Assembly: GCA_046765795.1 (NCBI GenBank)
Contig: JBKPRH010000032.1
Span: 1 to 14,382 of the forward strand
Origin: Gp6-AA40 sp046765795
GTDB lineage: Bacteria; Acidobacteriota; Vicinamibacteria; Vicinamibacterales; UBA2999
Length of the DNA stretch: 14,382 nt
Direction: 5' to 3'
Part shown: piece after piece, positions 1-7,083 of the stretch
Position numbering within the stretch: the first letter of the stretch is position 1
Layout of the letters: the number at the start of each line of letters is the position of its first letter
Program-made: the position numbers and the translations under genes
The notes under the pieces: model-generated
Told to the model about the DNA's origin: nothing
What the model saw: the letters and a program-made list of their open reading frames with translations, nothing else
Database searches by the model: none

Positions 1-1853
1 CGTGGAGGCTGCTGCCGCGGCCCCGCCAGGGCGCCGAGGGCGCGGCACGAGGGCAGTGCGGCAACTGCCGATTCCTGCAGGTCGTGGGCCGACTAAAGCC
101 TGGCATGTCGATCGAGGCGGCCCGTGCCGATCTCACCGGGCTCGCCGAGACGCTCGCCGCGAAGACCGGTGCTCGATCGCCTCGCCTGATTACCATGACG
201 CCGATGCGCGAACTGCTGATTGGCCGTGAGCTGCAGCTCACGTCGATCCTGTTTCTTGGCATCGTTGGCTTCGTGCTGCTCCTGTGCTGCGCGAACGTGG
301 CCAACCTCGTGCTCGCGCGCGCAACGGTGCGGACGCGCGAGCTCGCCGTGCGCGCGGCGCTCGGCGCAGGACGACGACGAATCGTCAGGCAATTGCTGAC
401 CGAGAGTCTGGTGCTGGCCACGACCGGCGGCCTGCTTGGCATCGCCCTCGCCGCTGCGATTCTCACCGCGGCGCCGTCGCTCATGCCCGCGGAGCTGCTG
501 CCAAGCATCATTGAGCTCGGCGTCGATGGACGTGTCGTGGCGTTCTGCGTGGCGATGACCTGCCTCGTCGGAGTGCTGTTCGGACTGGCGCCAGCGTGGC
601 AAGCGACCGGCGTGTCGCTGGTGCAGTCGATCACGTCAGAAGGGCGGACGGCAACCAGCCGCGGCGGGCGGTTGCGACACGTGCTCGTGGCTGCGGAGGT
701 CGCCGCGGCCGTGCTGGTGCTCTGCGGCGCCGGTCTGCTGCTGCGCACGCTACTGGCCATCGACAGCACCGACCAGGGTTACCGGGCCGAGGGCGAACGT
801 GTTCTGACGCTCGATTTCACGCTGCCGGGGAACCGGTACGCGACACCCGATTCGCTGAGGCAGTTCTACGACGCGATTGAGCGAGAGGTGGGAGCGGTTT
901 CCGGCGTGCGCAGCGCGGGGTGGGCGAGCTCGCTGCCGCTTGGAGGATCGCAGCTCGGTGGTCAGTCGTTCGAGATCGTCGGAGATCCACCAGCACGTGA
1001 TGGCACCAGGTCGTCAGCGGACTTTCAGATCGTTAGCCACAGCTACTTCCGCACGCTCGATCTCCCGATCGTTGCGGGCCGGGGGTTCACGGCGGAGGAC
1101 CGCGCCAGCGGACCGCCCGTATGCATCGTCAGCGAGGGCTTCGTCCGCCGGTACCTCGCCGGTAGGAATCCGCTCGGGATCCGGCTCCGGGTGAACTCGA
1201 ACCGTGATGCAGCGGCGCGCGAGATCGTCGGCGTCGCCCGGCAGGTGAAGGAACGTCCGGACGAGACCGAGGATCTCATCCAGATCTACGTTCCTAACCA
1301 CCAGGTGCCGCACACCGAAGCGTACCTGCTCGTGCGTACCGGCGGCGAGGCCGAGGCACAGACGTCGGACATCCGACGTGCCATCGCGCGCGTGGACAAA
1401 CAGCTCGCCGTCGGCACGGTCGTCACGCTCGAAGGCATCGCGCGGCAGGCGACCGGACGTCACCGGTTCCGCGCGCTGCTGGTGATGACCTTCGCAGCGC
1501 TCGCCCTCACGTTGGCGATGATCGGCGTCTTTGGCGTGCTCGCGTATTCGGTGCAGCAGCGCGTGCGCGAGTTTGCCGTCCGCATCGCGCTTGGCGCCAA
1601 TACACGTCACGTGCTCGGGCTCGTCGTCGGCGGCGCGGCGCGTGTCGTCGGCGTCGGTGCCGGGATCGGCCTGATCGCCGCAGCGGTCCTCAGCCGGTCG
1701 ATTTCGGCGTTTCTGTTCGGCATCGAGCCGCTCGATCCGCTGACGTTCGTCTCAGTGACGGTCATTCTGATACTCACGGCGGTCGTCGCCTGCGCGATGC
1801 CCGCCCTTCGGGCTACCCGTATCGATCCGGCCGTGACCTTCCGCAGTGAATAA
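1..1853 (+). CDS. ADOP-type ABC transporter permease, MacB/FtsX family (5' end cut by window)
   Basis: The reading frame is open from base 3 to the TAA at 1851-1853 (616 visible residues), so the N-terminus lies outside the window; a GTG at 84 lies inside the ORF (VGRLKPG) and is not the start. The visible part begins at the end of the first periplasmic MacB-like domain (FLQVVGRLKPG). A first FtsX module follows at about residues 79-200, with the ANVANLVLARA and ELAVRAALGAGRRRIVRQLL motifs. Next come a transmembrane hairpin, a second periplasmic domain (about 260-490, with SYFRTLDLPIVAGRGF) and a second FtsX module (EFAVRIALGA), ending in RATRIDPAVTFRSE, which matches the ends of the two ADOPs at 4406-9690. 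This two-module plan is that of the acidobacterial duplicated orphan permeases, inner-membrane proteins related to MacB. The substrate is unknown and no ATPase gene is visible here. Confidence 0.93.
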   Translation, partial: WRLLPRPRQGAEGAARGQCGNCRFLQVVGRLKPGMSIEAARADLTGLAETLAAKTGARSPRLITMTPMRELLIGRELQLTSILFLGIVGFVLLLCCANVANLVLARATVRTRELAVRAALGAGRRRIVRQLLTESLVLATTGGLLGIALAAAILTAAPSLMPAELLPSIIELGVDGRVVAFCVAMTCLVGVLFGLAPAWQATGVSLVQSITSEGRTATSRGGRLRHVLVAAEVAAAVLVLCGAGLLLRTLLAIDSTDQGYRAEGERVLTLDFTLPGNRYATPDSLRQFYDAIEREVGAVSGVRSAGWASSLPLGGSQLGGQSFEIVGDPPARDGTRSSADFQIVSHSYFRTLDLPIVAGRGFTAEDRASGPPVCIVSEGFVRRYLAGRNPLGIRLRVNSNRDAAAREIVGVARQVKERPDETEDLIQIYVPNHQVPHTEAYLLVRTGGEAEAQTSDIRRAIARVDKQLAVGTVVTLEGIARQATGRHRFRALLVMTFAALALTLAMIGVFGVLAYSVQQRVREFAVRIALGANTRHVLGLVVGGAARVVGVGAGIGLIAAAVLSRSISAFLFGIEPLDPLTFVSVTVILILTAVVACAMPALRATRIDPAVTFRSE

Positions 1854-1855
1854 CT

Positions 1856-1870
1856 TTCACGCGGTGTGAA
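1856..1870. other. Small inverted repeat after the first permease gene
   Basis: TTCAC at 1856-1860 and GTGAA at 1866-1870 can pair around GCGGT; a further GTGAA at 1846-1850 can pair with the same TTCAC arm instead. It lies 3 nt after the permease stop codon and has no T-run. It could form alternative small hairpins in the 96-nt gap before the next gene. The stem is short and chance occurrence is possible. Confidence 0.25.
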
Positions 1871-1913
1871 CGCCTGTCACGCCGATTCCGTCAAAAGCCT
1901 CGGACGCGGGGAC

Positions 1914-1923
1914 GGCACGTGCC
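1914..1923. promoter_or_regulatory. 10-bp perfect palindrome upstream of the SGG-repeat gene
   Basis: GGCACGTGCC is a perfect 10-bp palindrome 26 nt upstream of the ATG at 1950. It is of a size that could bind a dimeric regulator. There is no second copy in the window and no recognisable promoter hexamers around it, so a regulatory role is inference only. Confidence 0.2.
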
Positions 1924-1949
1924 TTGAAACCGCCCCGGCCGAGGTGCTC

Positions 1950-2942
1950 ATGAAAAGCATTCAGATCGTCGCGGCCCTGGTCGCCATCGCGCTGTTCGCT
2001 CCGTCGGCGTGGGCGGATTTCAAGCAGGAGCGCACCCTCAAGCTCGAGCCCGGCGGGACCTTCACCCTCGAGAGCGATATCGGCGAGGTCGTGCTGACTG
2101 GCGAGTCGGCGTCCGGCGCACGCGTGCTCATCACCTCTGATAAGGATCTCGACCGCGATTTCGACGTGACGTTCGATGAAACCTCACGCGGCGCGACAGT
2201 GAAAATCAAGTCGCGCGGATCGATTCGGCGCCTGTTCGGCGGATGGTTCGAGAACGACCACACGCGCATCACCATCCAGGTGCCGGCGAAGACTGATGCC
2301 CGATTGAGCACGTCAGGCGGATCGGTGAGGGTCTCGCGTTTGACGGGTGTCGTGGACATTCGAAGTTCCGGCGGCAGTCTCGACGTAGATGCCGTCGAAG
2401 GCAATGTCAACGGCGGGACCAGCGGTGGCAGCATCCGCATGCGCGACGTGAATGGCAATGTGATCGCGAACACCTCGGGCGGCAGCATCACCATGACGAA
2501 CATTCGCGGCACGCTGAGAGCGGACACGAGTGGTGGCGGCATCTCGATCGTCGACGTCAGCGGGGAACTCCGTGCGTCCACGAGCGGTGGCAGCGTGGAT
2601 GTGCGTGGTGCCGGTGGACGCGTTGATGCGAGCAGCTCGGGTGGCGGCGTTACGGTGCGGTTCGCCCCGGGCAATTCGAGCGGCGGCGTGGTGTCCTCAT
2701 CGGGCGGGTCCGTGAGAGCCGAGATCGATCCGGGCGCGAAAGTCTCGATCGACGCGCACGCGTCAGGAGGCAGCGTCAATTCCGACGTACCGGTCACCAT
2801 TCAAGGGAAAGTCGAGAGCGATTCCCTGCGCGGCGACATGAACGGCGGCGGCCCGCTCCTGCGTTTGCGCTCGAGCGGCGGCGGCGTGCGAATCAGCGCT
2901 AACGCGCAAGGTCAAAGGTCAAACGGCAAAGGTCAAAGGTAA
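1950..2942 (+). CDS. Secreted SGG-repeat protein, DUF4097-like beta-solenoid
   Basis: This 330-aa protein has a clear Sec signal peptide (residues 1-22, ending APSAWA), which is why ATG 1950 is preferred over the upstream GTG at 1866; GAGG at 1941-1944 is a plausible ribosome binding site. Residues 23-120 form a non-repetitive beta-rich cap. From residue 122 there are six exactly 18-residue repeats (122-229), then two of 21 (230-271), each starting SGG(S/G) followed by alternating hydrophobic residues, as expected of a stacked beta-solenoid. This resembles the DUF4097 beta-strand repeat proteins common in Acidobacteriota, whose function is not established. The last ten residues (GQRSNGKGQR) are encoded by a heptanucleotide repeat tract. 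The gene follows the permease by 96 nt on the same strand and may be cotranscribed. It is probably exported and not membrane bound. Confidence 0.85.
   Translation: MKSIQIVAALVAIALFAPSAWADFKQERTLKLEPGGTFTLESDIGEVVLTGESASGARVLITSDKDLDRDFDVTFDETSRGATVKIKSRGSIRRLFGGWFENDHTRITIQVPAKTDARLSTSGGSVRVSRLTGVVDIRSSGGSLDVDAVEGNVNGGTSGGSIRMRDVNGNVIANTSGGSITMTNIRGTLRADTSGGGISIVDVSGELRASTSGGSVDVRGAGGRVDASSSGGGVTVRFAPGNSSGGVVSSSGGSVRAEIDPGAKVSIDAHASGGSVNSDVPVTIQGKVESDSLRGDMNGGGPLLRLRSSGGGVRISANAQGQRSNGKGQR
2313..2762 (+). repeat. In-gene 54-bp (18-residue) coding repeats
   Basis: Six consecutive units of exactly 54 bp (2313-2636) each encode an 18-residue turn with the pattern SGG(S/G)(I/V/L)x(M/V/I)xx(V/I/L)xGx(V/L)xxx(S/T). 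Two 63-bp units (2637-2762) follow. DNA identity between units is low except at the codons for SGG, which points to an old protein repeat and not a recent tandem duplication. Confidence 0.8.
2910..2940 (+). repeat. GGTCAAA heptanucleotide tract (overlaps gene end)
   Basis: Units GGTCAAA at 2910, 2917 and 2931, a variant CGGCAAA at 2924 and a partial GGT at 2938 keep perfect 7-nt phase. The tract encodes the C-terminal tail of the SGG-repeat protein, and its last base begins the TAA stop. The same unit recurs at 10095-10139 and, on the minus strand, at 10674-10701. Confidence 0.85.
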
Positions 2943-3038
2943 TTCGGATCGGCGTCGGGGTACGGGCGGAACGCCTGGCGGATGTCGTGTGGCAGAGACA
3001 TGCCGCTTAGACGCAACAAAATTCAGCGGCGTTGATGC

Positions 3039-3044
3039 CATAAT
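3039..3044 (+). promoter_or_regulatory. Candidate -10 box for the sugar dehydrogenase gene
   Basis: CATAAT matches five of six bases of the TATAAT consensus. The expected start of transcription, about 7 nt downstream, falls at about 3051-3053, on or beside the ATG at 3053, so the mRNA may be leaderless. That fits the lack of any Shine-Dalgarno-like sequence before this ATG. No good -35 hexamer lies at 16-18 nt spacing. The 110-nt gap from 2943 holds nothing else convincing. Confidence 0.35.
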
Positions 3045-3052
3045 GCGCCGCT

Positions 3053-4315
3053 ATGAAACTGTCCTCGATTAGCTGGATCGCCGCCGTCCTCTTATTCGCT
3101 CCGGCATTGTGCTTCCCGCAGCAGGGGCAGCCCGCGACCGCCCCGCCGCGCGACACGAGCCCGCAAACGCTCGACGTCCAGGGCGGCAAGATTCGCGTCG
3201 TCACCGTGGCGACTGGACTATTTCACCCGTGGGGGATTGCCTTCGCCGACGCCAACACTATCCTCGTGACCGAACGAAACGGCGCGTTGCGCATCATTCA
3301 CAACGGGGTGCTCGCGCCGAAGCCGGTGTGGACCTCGCCGACCAAGCCGAGCCCCAATGCGCCGAATGGTGGAGGAAACACTAACGACTCGTTGCACTTC
3401 GTCGCCGTCCATCCCGATTTCGCGCAGAACCATCTCGTCTACGTCTCGTATCCGAAGTCCGGCGAGAAAGGCACCACGCTCGCGATTGCCCGTGGCTTTC
3501 TCAAGGGTGACGTGCTCGGAGACATTCAGGAGATCTTCGTCGCCGATGCGTGGGAGACCGGCGGCAACCTCGCCGGCCGCGTCTTCTTCGGCAAGGACAA
3601 GAACCTCTACGTTACGATCGGCGATCGCGATCGCATTTGCTGCAACGCGCAGCAACTTCGTGCGGACGGATCGGATGACAACAGCCTGCGCATGAAGTCG
3701 CAGGCGCTCGACAACCACGTCGGCAAGACGCTGCGCCTGCGCGACGACGGCACCGTGCCGAAGGACAATCCGTTTGTCGGCAAGCCTGGTGCGAAGCCGG
3801 AGATCTTCACCTACGGTCATCGCAACGGCTACGGCCTGGCGGTCAATCCCGAGACGGGCGAACTCTGGCAGGCCGAGATCGGCCCGATGGGTGGTGACGA
3901 GGTCAACATCCTGCAGCCCGGCCACAACTACGGATGGCCGGTCGTGTCGATGGGCCGCAACTACACGGGATCGCTGGTATCGGATCAGCCGTTCGCACGA
4001 CCGGGCATGGACAACGCGCGCATGTTCTGGGTGCCGTCGATCAGCCCGTCGAGCATCATGTTCTACACCGGCGACAAGTTCCCGCGGTGGAAGAACAACC
4101 TGTTCGTCGGCGCGCTGACCACTGCGCAACTCATTCGCGTCGCATTCGCGCAGCCGAATCAGGCCGAGCGCCGCGAAGGTCTGCTCATCCCGTTGCGCGT
4201 GCGCATCCGCGACGTGCAGCAGAGTCCCGACGGCTACATCTACGTTGCGACTGAAGGCGCAAGCGGCGGCAATGCATCGGACGGGATGGTTCTGAAGATT
4301 GAGCCTGTTGAGTAA
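3053..4315 (+). CDS. Secreted PQQ-dependent sugar dehydrogenase family protein (GSDH fold)
   Basis: The 420-aa length fits soluble PQQ aldose/sorbosone dehydrogenases. An N-terminal signal sequence spans about residues 1-20; there is no good lipobox although Cys20 lies near the cleavage region. Family motifs run in order: HPWGIAF (58-64), AVHPDF (118-123), LYVTIGDRDR (185-194), GKTLRLRDDGTVPKDNP (224-240), YGHRNGYGLA (254-263), GPMGGDEVNIL (277-287), NYGWP (292-296) and RIRDVQQSPDGYIYV (384-398). These indicate the six-bladed beta-propeller that oxidises aldoses in the periplasm using PQQ. By hand alignment the His that acts as general base in soluble glucose dehydrogenase is Asn172 (GGNLAGRV), and a PQQ-contacting Lys is Thr356. 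The two Arg in RVRIRD and the Arg of GHRN are kept. A vicinal Cys pair sits at 196-197. Activity is therefore uncertain. The gene converges on ADOP-B. Confidence 0.85.
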   Translation: MKLSSISWIAAVLLFAPALCFPQQGQPATAPPRDTSPQTLDVQGGKIRVVTVATGLFHPWGIAFADANTILVTERNGALRIIHNGVLAPKPVWTSPTKPSPNAPNGGGNTNDSLHFVAVHPDFAQNHLVYVSYPKSGEKGTTLAIARGFLKGDVLGDIQEIFVADAWETGGNLAGRVFFGKDKNLYVTIGDRDRICCNAQQLRADGSDDNSLRMKSQALDNHVGKTLRLRDDGTVPKDNPFVGKPGAKPEIFTYGHRNGYGLAVNPETGELWQAEIGPMGGDEVNILQPGHNYGWPVVSMGRNYTGSLVSDQPFARPGMDNARMFWVPSISPSSIMFYTGDKFPRWKNNLFVGALTTAQLIRVAFAQPNQAERREGLLIPLRVRIRDVQQSPDGYIYVATEGASGGNASDGMVLKIEPVE

Positions 4316-4369
4316 TTCCCAAATTCCAACGCCCTACGACCAACCACTCCCAATTCCCAACTCCCAATC
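4314..4369 (+). repeat. AAYTCCC-type degenerate heptanucleotide tract
   Basis: Units related to AATTCCC begin at 4314, 4321, 4328, 4335 and 4342, then after a 3-nt phase shift at 4352, 4359 and 4366. The first unit includes the AA of the dehydrogenase stop codon TAA (4313-4315). The middle units are strongly degenerate. The last units form the left arm of the hairpin at 4356-4391. Confidence 0.65.
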
Positions 4370-4391
4370 GAACGTTGAATTGGCAGTTGGG
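4356..4391. terminator. Hairpin between convergent genes, likely bidirectional terminator
   Basis: CCCAACTCCCAAT (4356-4368) pairs with ATTGGCAGTTGGG (4379-4391) with a single C:C mismatch around a 10-nt loop (4369-4378). It sits between the dehydrogenase stop (4315) and the ADOP-B stop (4406). There is no long T-run on either strand, so intrinsic termination is not certain; a role in 3'-end protection or Rho-independent pausing is equally possible. The left arm is made of heptanucleotide repeat units. Confidence 0.5.
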
Positions 4392-4405
4392 CGTCCGCGG
4401 ATCCA

Positions 4406-7072
4406 TCACTCCGAGCGCAGCGCGATCAAAGGATCGACGCGCGTTGCCCGGCGAATCGGCGCGAGACACGCGACGATGGCGACGGCGAGAATCGACAGGA
4501 CGATCAGCGTCAGCGCTCCTGGATCCGTCATGCTCACGGCGGACGCTGCTTGATTGCCCGGATCGTTGAACAGGCGATCGAACGCCAACGTGGCAACGAG
4601 ACCGAGCGCAACTCCGCCCCCCAGTTGCATGAGCACTCGACGTAACACGATCCGCGCGACACTCCATCCGCTCGCGCCGAGCGCGATTCGCAGGCCCAGC
4701 TCAGGGCACCACCAGTGCACCGCATAGGCCGTGACGGCGTGGAGTCCAACGAGCGCCATGAACAGCGCGATCGTCGCGATGCCTTGCGCCACCACCGAGG
4801 CCATGCGCCCGTTCCACCCCGCCTCGTCCATCGCCTGTTGCAGCGGCATCACACGATAGAGAGGGAGATTGGGATCGAGGTCGTGGAGCGCCTGTCTGAG
4901 CGCTGGCGCCAGTGCCTCAGGTGCTCCGTCGCCGCGAACGAGAATTGCGGCGGTCGGCGACGACGACCGGAACGGTAGGTACACAACTGGATCCGGATTG
5001 GCCCCGCTGAACGTCTGCCGGATCGTCGGCGACACGCCAACGATCCTCGCCCAGGAGCCAGCCACCGTCGTCCCCGGCGGAGTCACACGAATCAATTGAC
5101 CGATGGGATCACGCGTGCCAAAGAATCTGTCGACGAGCCGCTGATTGACGATCGCCACAGGCTGCCCGCGCGCGAGCGCGCCGCCGTCGATCGCGGCGAA
5201 GGCTCGCCCGCGCGTGAGCGGGGCGCGCAATGTCTCGAAATACTTTTCACCGACATTGACGACGGTCGCGGTGGGAATCGCGCTCTCAGGCGCGGGTGGC
5301 GGGTCTCCGGCAATCTCGAGCGTCATTGCAGGGCCGCCGACTCGCGGCGGCGCGCTGGCGATGCTCACCGACGACACTCCCGGAACAGCGCCAAAGCTCG
5401 CGACCAGGCGATCGAGGAACGCCTCTCGCGATTCGGGCGTGGCATAGGGCTGGCCCGACACGGTGATCCACATGCTGAGGACGGGAGACGCGGCGAACGG
5501 AAACTCGGCCCGTTGAGTCGCACGCGTTTGACGAATCCCGGTCACGACCAGCGCGAGCAACACGAGCGTCAGCGCAAACTCGATCGCGAGAAACGCGGTC
5601 GTCCAACGTCGGGCCGGGATGCCGGCATCAGCAGTGCGCCCTGAGTCCTTGATGATCTGATTGATGTCGAGACGCAAGAGATGAATGGCTGGTGCGAACC
5701 CGAACACGATCACACTGAGGACGCTCACCGCTGTGAGCACGACGAGCACGCGGCCGTCGATCGTGAAGGTCATCCAGTACTGAAGTGCGCCTGCAGGGAC
5801 CATGGCGGACAGCCATCGAAGGCCCGCCACTGACATGACGAGTCCGGCCCCAACACCAAGCGCGGCGAGCAGCGCGCTCTCGATGAGCAGCTGCCGCAAA
5901 AGACGGCCGCGCGTCGCCCCGATCGACGAGCGAATGGCGATCTCGCGCCCGCGAACCGCTCCCCGCATCAGCAGAAGGTTCGCCACATTCGCGCAGGCGA
6001 CGAGAAGCACGAGTACCCCCGCGGTGATGAATGACAGCCACGTGGGGTCGGTCACGTTACCGCTCATTTGCTCGTTGATCGGGATGACTGTCGCAGATAT
6101 CCCGCGATTGGACTCAGGAAAGTCCCGGGCCCAAACGGCGCTGAACGCCTCCATCTCAGCCCGTGCCTGATCGGCACTGGCTCCAGGCGCAAGCCGGGCG
6201 AACACAAAGAGCGGTCGCACGTCGCGCCGCTGGAGTAATACAGCCGGCAAGGCTGCGAGTGGTTGCCACAGCTCGGTGTTCTGGAGAAACCGGAATCCGT
6301 CCGGCATCACACCAACGACTGTCGCCGGAACGCCGTTGACGAGGAGGCGCCGGCCGATGATGTCTGGGTCATTCCCATACCGAGATGCCCACAGGCTCGC
6401 GGCGATCACGACAACTGGCGGCGCACCGGGTCTGTCGTCGTCGGACTGAAAACCGCGGCCACGGATCGGCACTTCACCAAGGAGATCGAATCCTGCTGCG
6501 GAGATCTGCGCTCCCATGACGCGATCGGTGGCGTGCTCCTCGTCGCCAACCGCCACGGGCGCGCTCACATACGCCGCAACCTCGACGAAGCTTTTCTGCG
6601 ACGCCCGCAGCGCGTCGAGCTCGGCGTAGGACAGACCGCCGGCCGGCCGCCCCTGCCCGTCGCGGGACCCAATCGTCAGGACGCGCTCCGGTGAGCGGGT
6701 GGGCAAACCTCTTAGACAAATGGCATTGACGATCGTGAAGAAGGCGGTATTCACGCCGATGCCAAGTCCGAGCGTCAGCGCGGCGACAGCGGTAAAGCCC
6801 GGCGCGCGTCTGAGCTGCCTGCCGGCATGACGGATGTCACGCTTCACGTCCTCGAACCAGGGGAACGACCGCGCGTCGCGATGCAGATCCTTCGCCAGCG
6901 CGACGCTGCCCATCGCGCGACGAGCCGCCAGTCGTGCCTCGTCCGCGGTCATGCCGCGGCGCAAGTACTCGTCTTCGAGTAGAGCGAGGTGCGACGACAT
7001 CTCGCGCGAGAGATCGGTCTCGTCGCGACGGTGTGTGAACAGCGCGAGCAATCGGCGAAAAGCTCGTTTCAT
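4406..7072 (-). CDS. ADOP-type ABC transporter permease (ADOP-B)
   Basis: This 888-aa protein is the third gene of the padR-ADOP-ADOP operon. An N-terminal cytosolic permease prefix (residues 1-90; HLALLEDEYLRRGM and ARLAARRAMGS motifs) precedes the first membrane segment (about 93-118, GIGVNTAFF). Next are a periplasmic MacB-like domain (about 125-340), an FtsX module (about 346-465, ACANVANLLLMRGAVRGREIAIRSSIGA), a membrane pair near 495-512, a second periplasmic domain (about 520-755) and a second FtsX module (ELGLRIALGAS) ending RATRVDPLIALRSE. ATG 7072 was chosen because MKR fits the short start of its neighbour; a GTG at 7084 would overlap the ADOP-A stop (TAGTG). ADOP proteins are MacB-like inner-membrane permeases of unknown substrate. 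No ATPase gene accompanies it. The periplasmic domains differ clearly from those of ADOP-A, so the two may form a heteromer or act separately. Confidence 0.93.
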   Translation of the reverse strand: MKRAFRRLLALFTHRRDETDLSREMSSHLALLEDEYLRRGMTADEARLAARRAMGSVALAKDLHRDARSFPWFEDVKRDIRHAGRQLRRAPGFTAVAALTLGLGIGVNTAFFTIVNAICLRGLPTRSPERVLTIGSRDGQGRPAGGLSYAELDALRASQKSFVEVAAYVSAPVAVGDEEHATDRVMGAQISAAGFDLLGEVPIRGRGFQSDDDRPGAPPVVVIAASLWASRYGNDPDIIGRRLLVNGVPATVVGVMPDGFRFLQNTELWQPLAALPAVLLQRRDVRPLFVFARLAPGASADQARAEMEAFSAVWARDFPESNRGISATVIPINEQMSGNVTDPTWLSFITAGVLVLLVACANVANLLLMRGAVRGREIAIRSSIGATRGRLLRQLLIESALLAALGVGAGLVMSVAGLRWLSAMVPAGALQYWMTFTIDGRVLVVLTAVSVLSVIVFGFAPAIHLLRLDINQIIKDSGRTADAGIPARRWTTAFLAIEFALTLVLLALVVTGIRQTRATQRAEFPFAASPVLSMWITVSGQPYATPESREAFLDRLVASFGAVPGVSSVSIASAPPRVGGPAMTLEIAGDPPPAPESAIPTATVVNVGEKYFETLRAPLTRGRAFAAIDGGALARGQPVAIVNQRLVDRFFGTRDPIGQLIRVTPPGTTVAGSWARIVGVSPTIRQTFSGANPDPVVYLPFRSSSPTAAILVRGDGAPEALAPALRQALHDLDPNLPLYRVMPLQQAMDEAGWNGRMASVVAQGIATIALFMALVGLHAVTAYAVHWWCPELGLRIALGASGWSVARIVLRRVLMQLGGGVALGLVATLAFDRLFNDPGNQAASAVSMTDPGALTLIVLSILAVAIVACLAPIRRATRVDPLIALRSE

Positions 7073-7083
7073 GGTCGTCGACA

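Noticed and set aside
1961..2800. Long minus-strand open frame (279 codons) opposite the SGG-repeat gene
   Set aside because: It mirrors the Gly/Ser codons of the plus-strand repeats (its own product is a Pro/Thr/Ser-rich repeat), has no family signature, and the plus-strand protein has a signal peptide and phased repeats.
2910..2940. CRISPR array or direct-repeat array at the repeat tracts
   Set aside because: The units are 7 nt without spacers, so they are tandem microsatellite-like repeats and not a CRISPR array.
3218..4129. Minus-strand open frame (303 codons) opposite the sugar dehydrogenase
   Set aside because: A GC-skew shadow: Arg/Val/Asp-rich without motifs, while the plus-strand frame has full family motifs.
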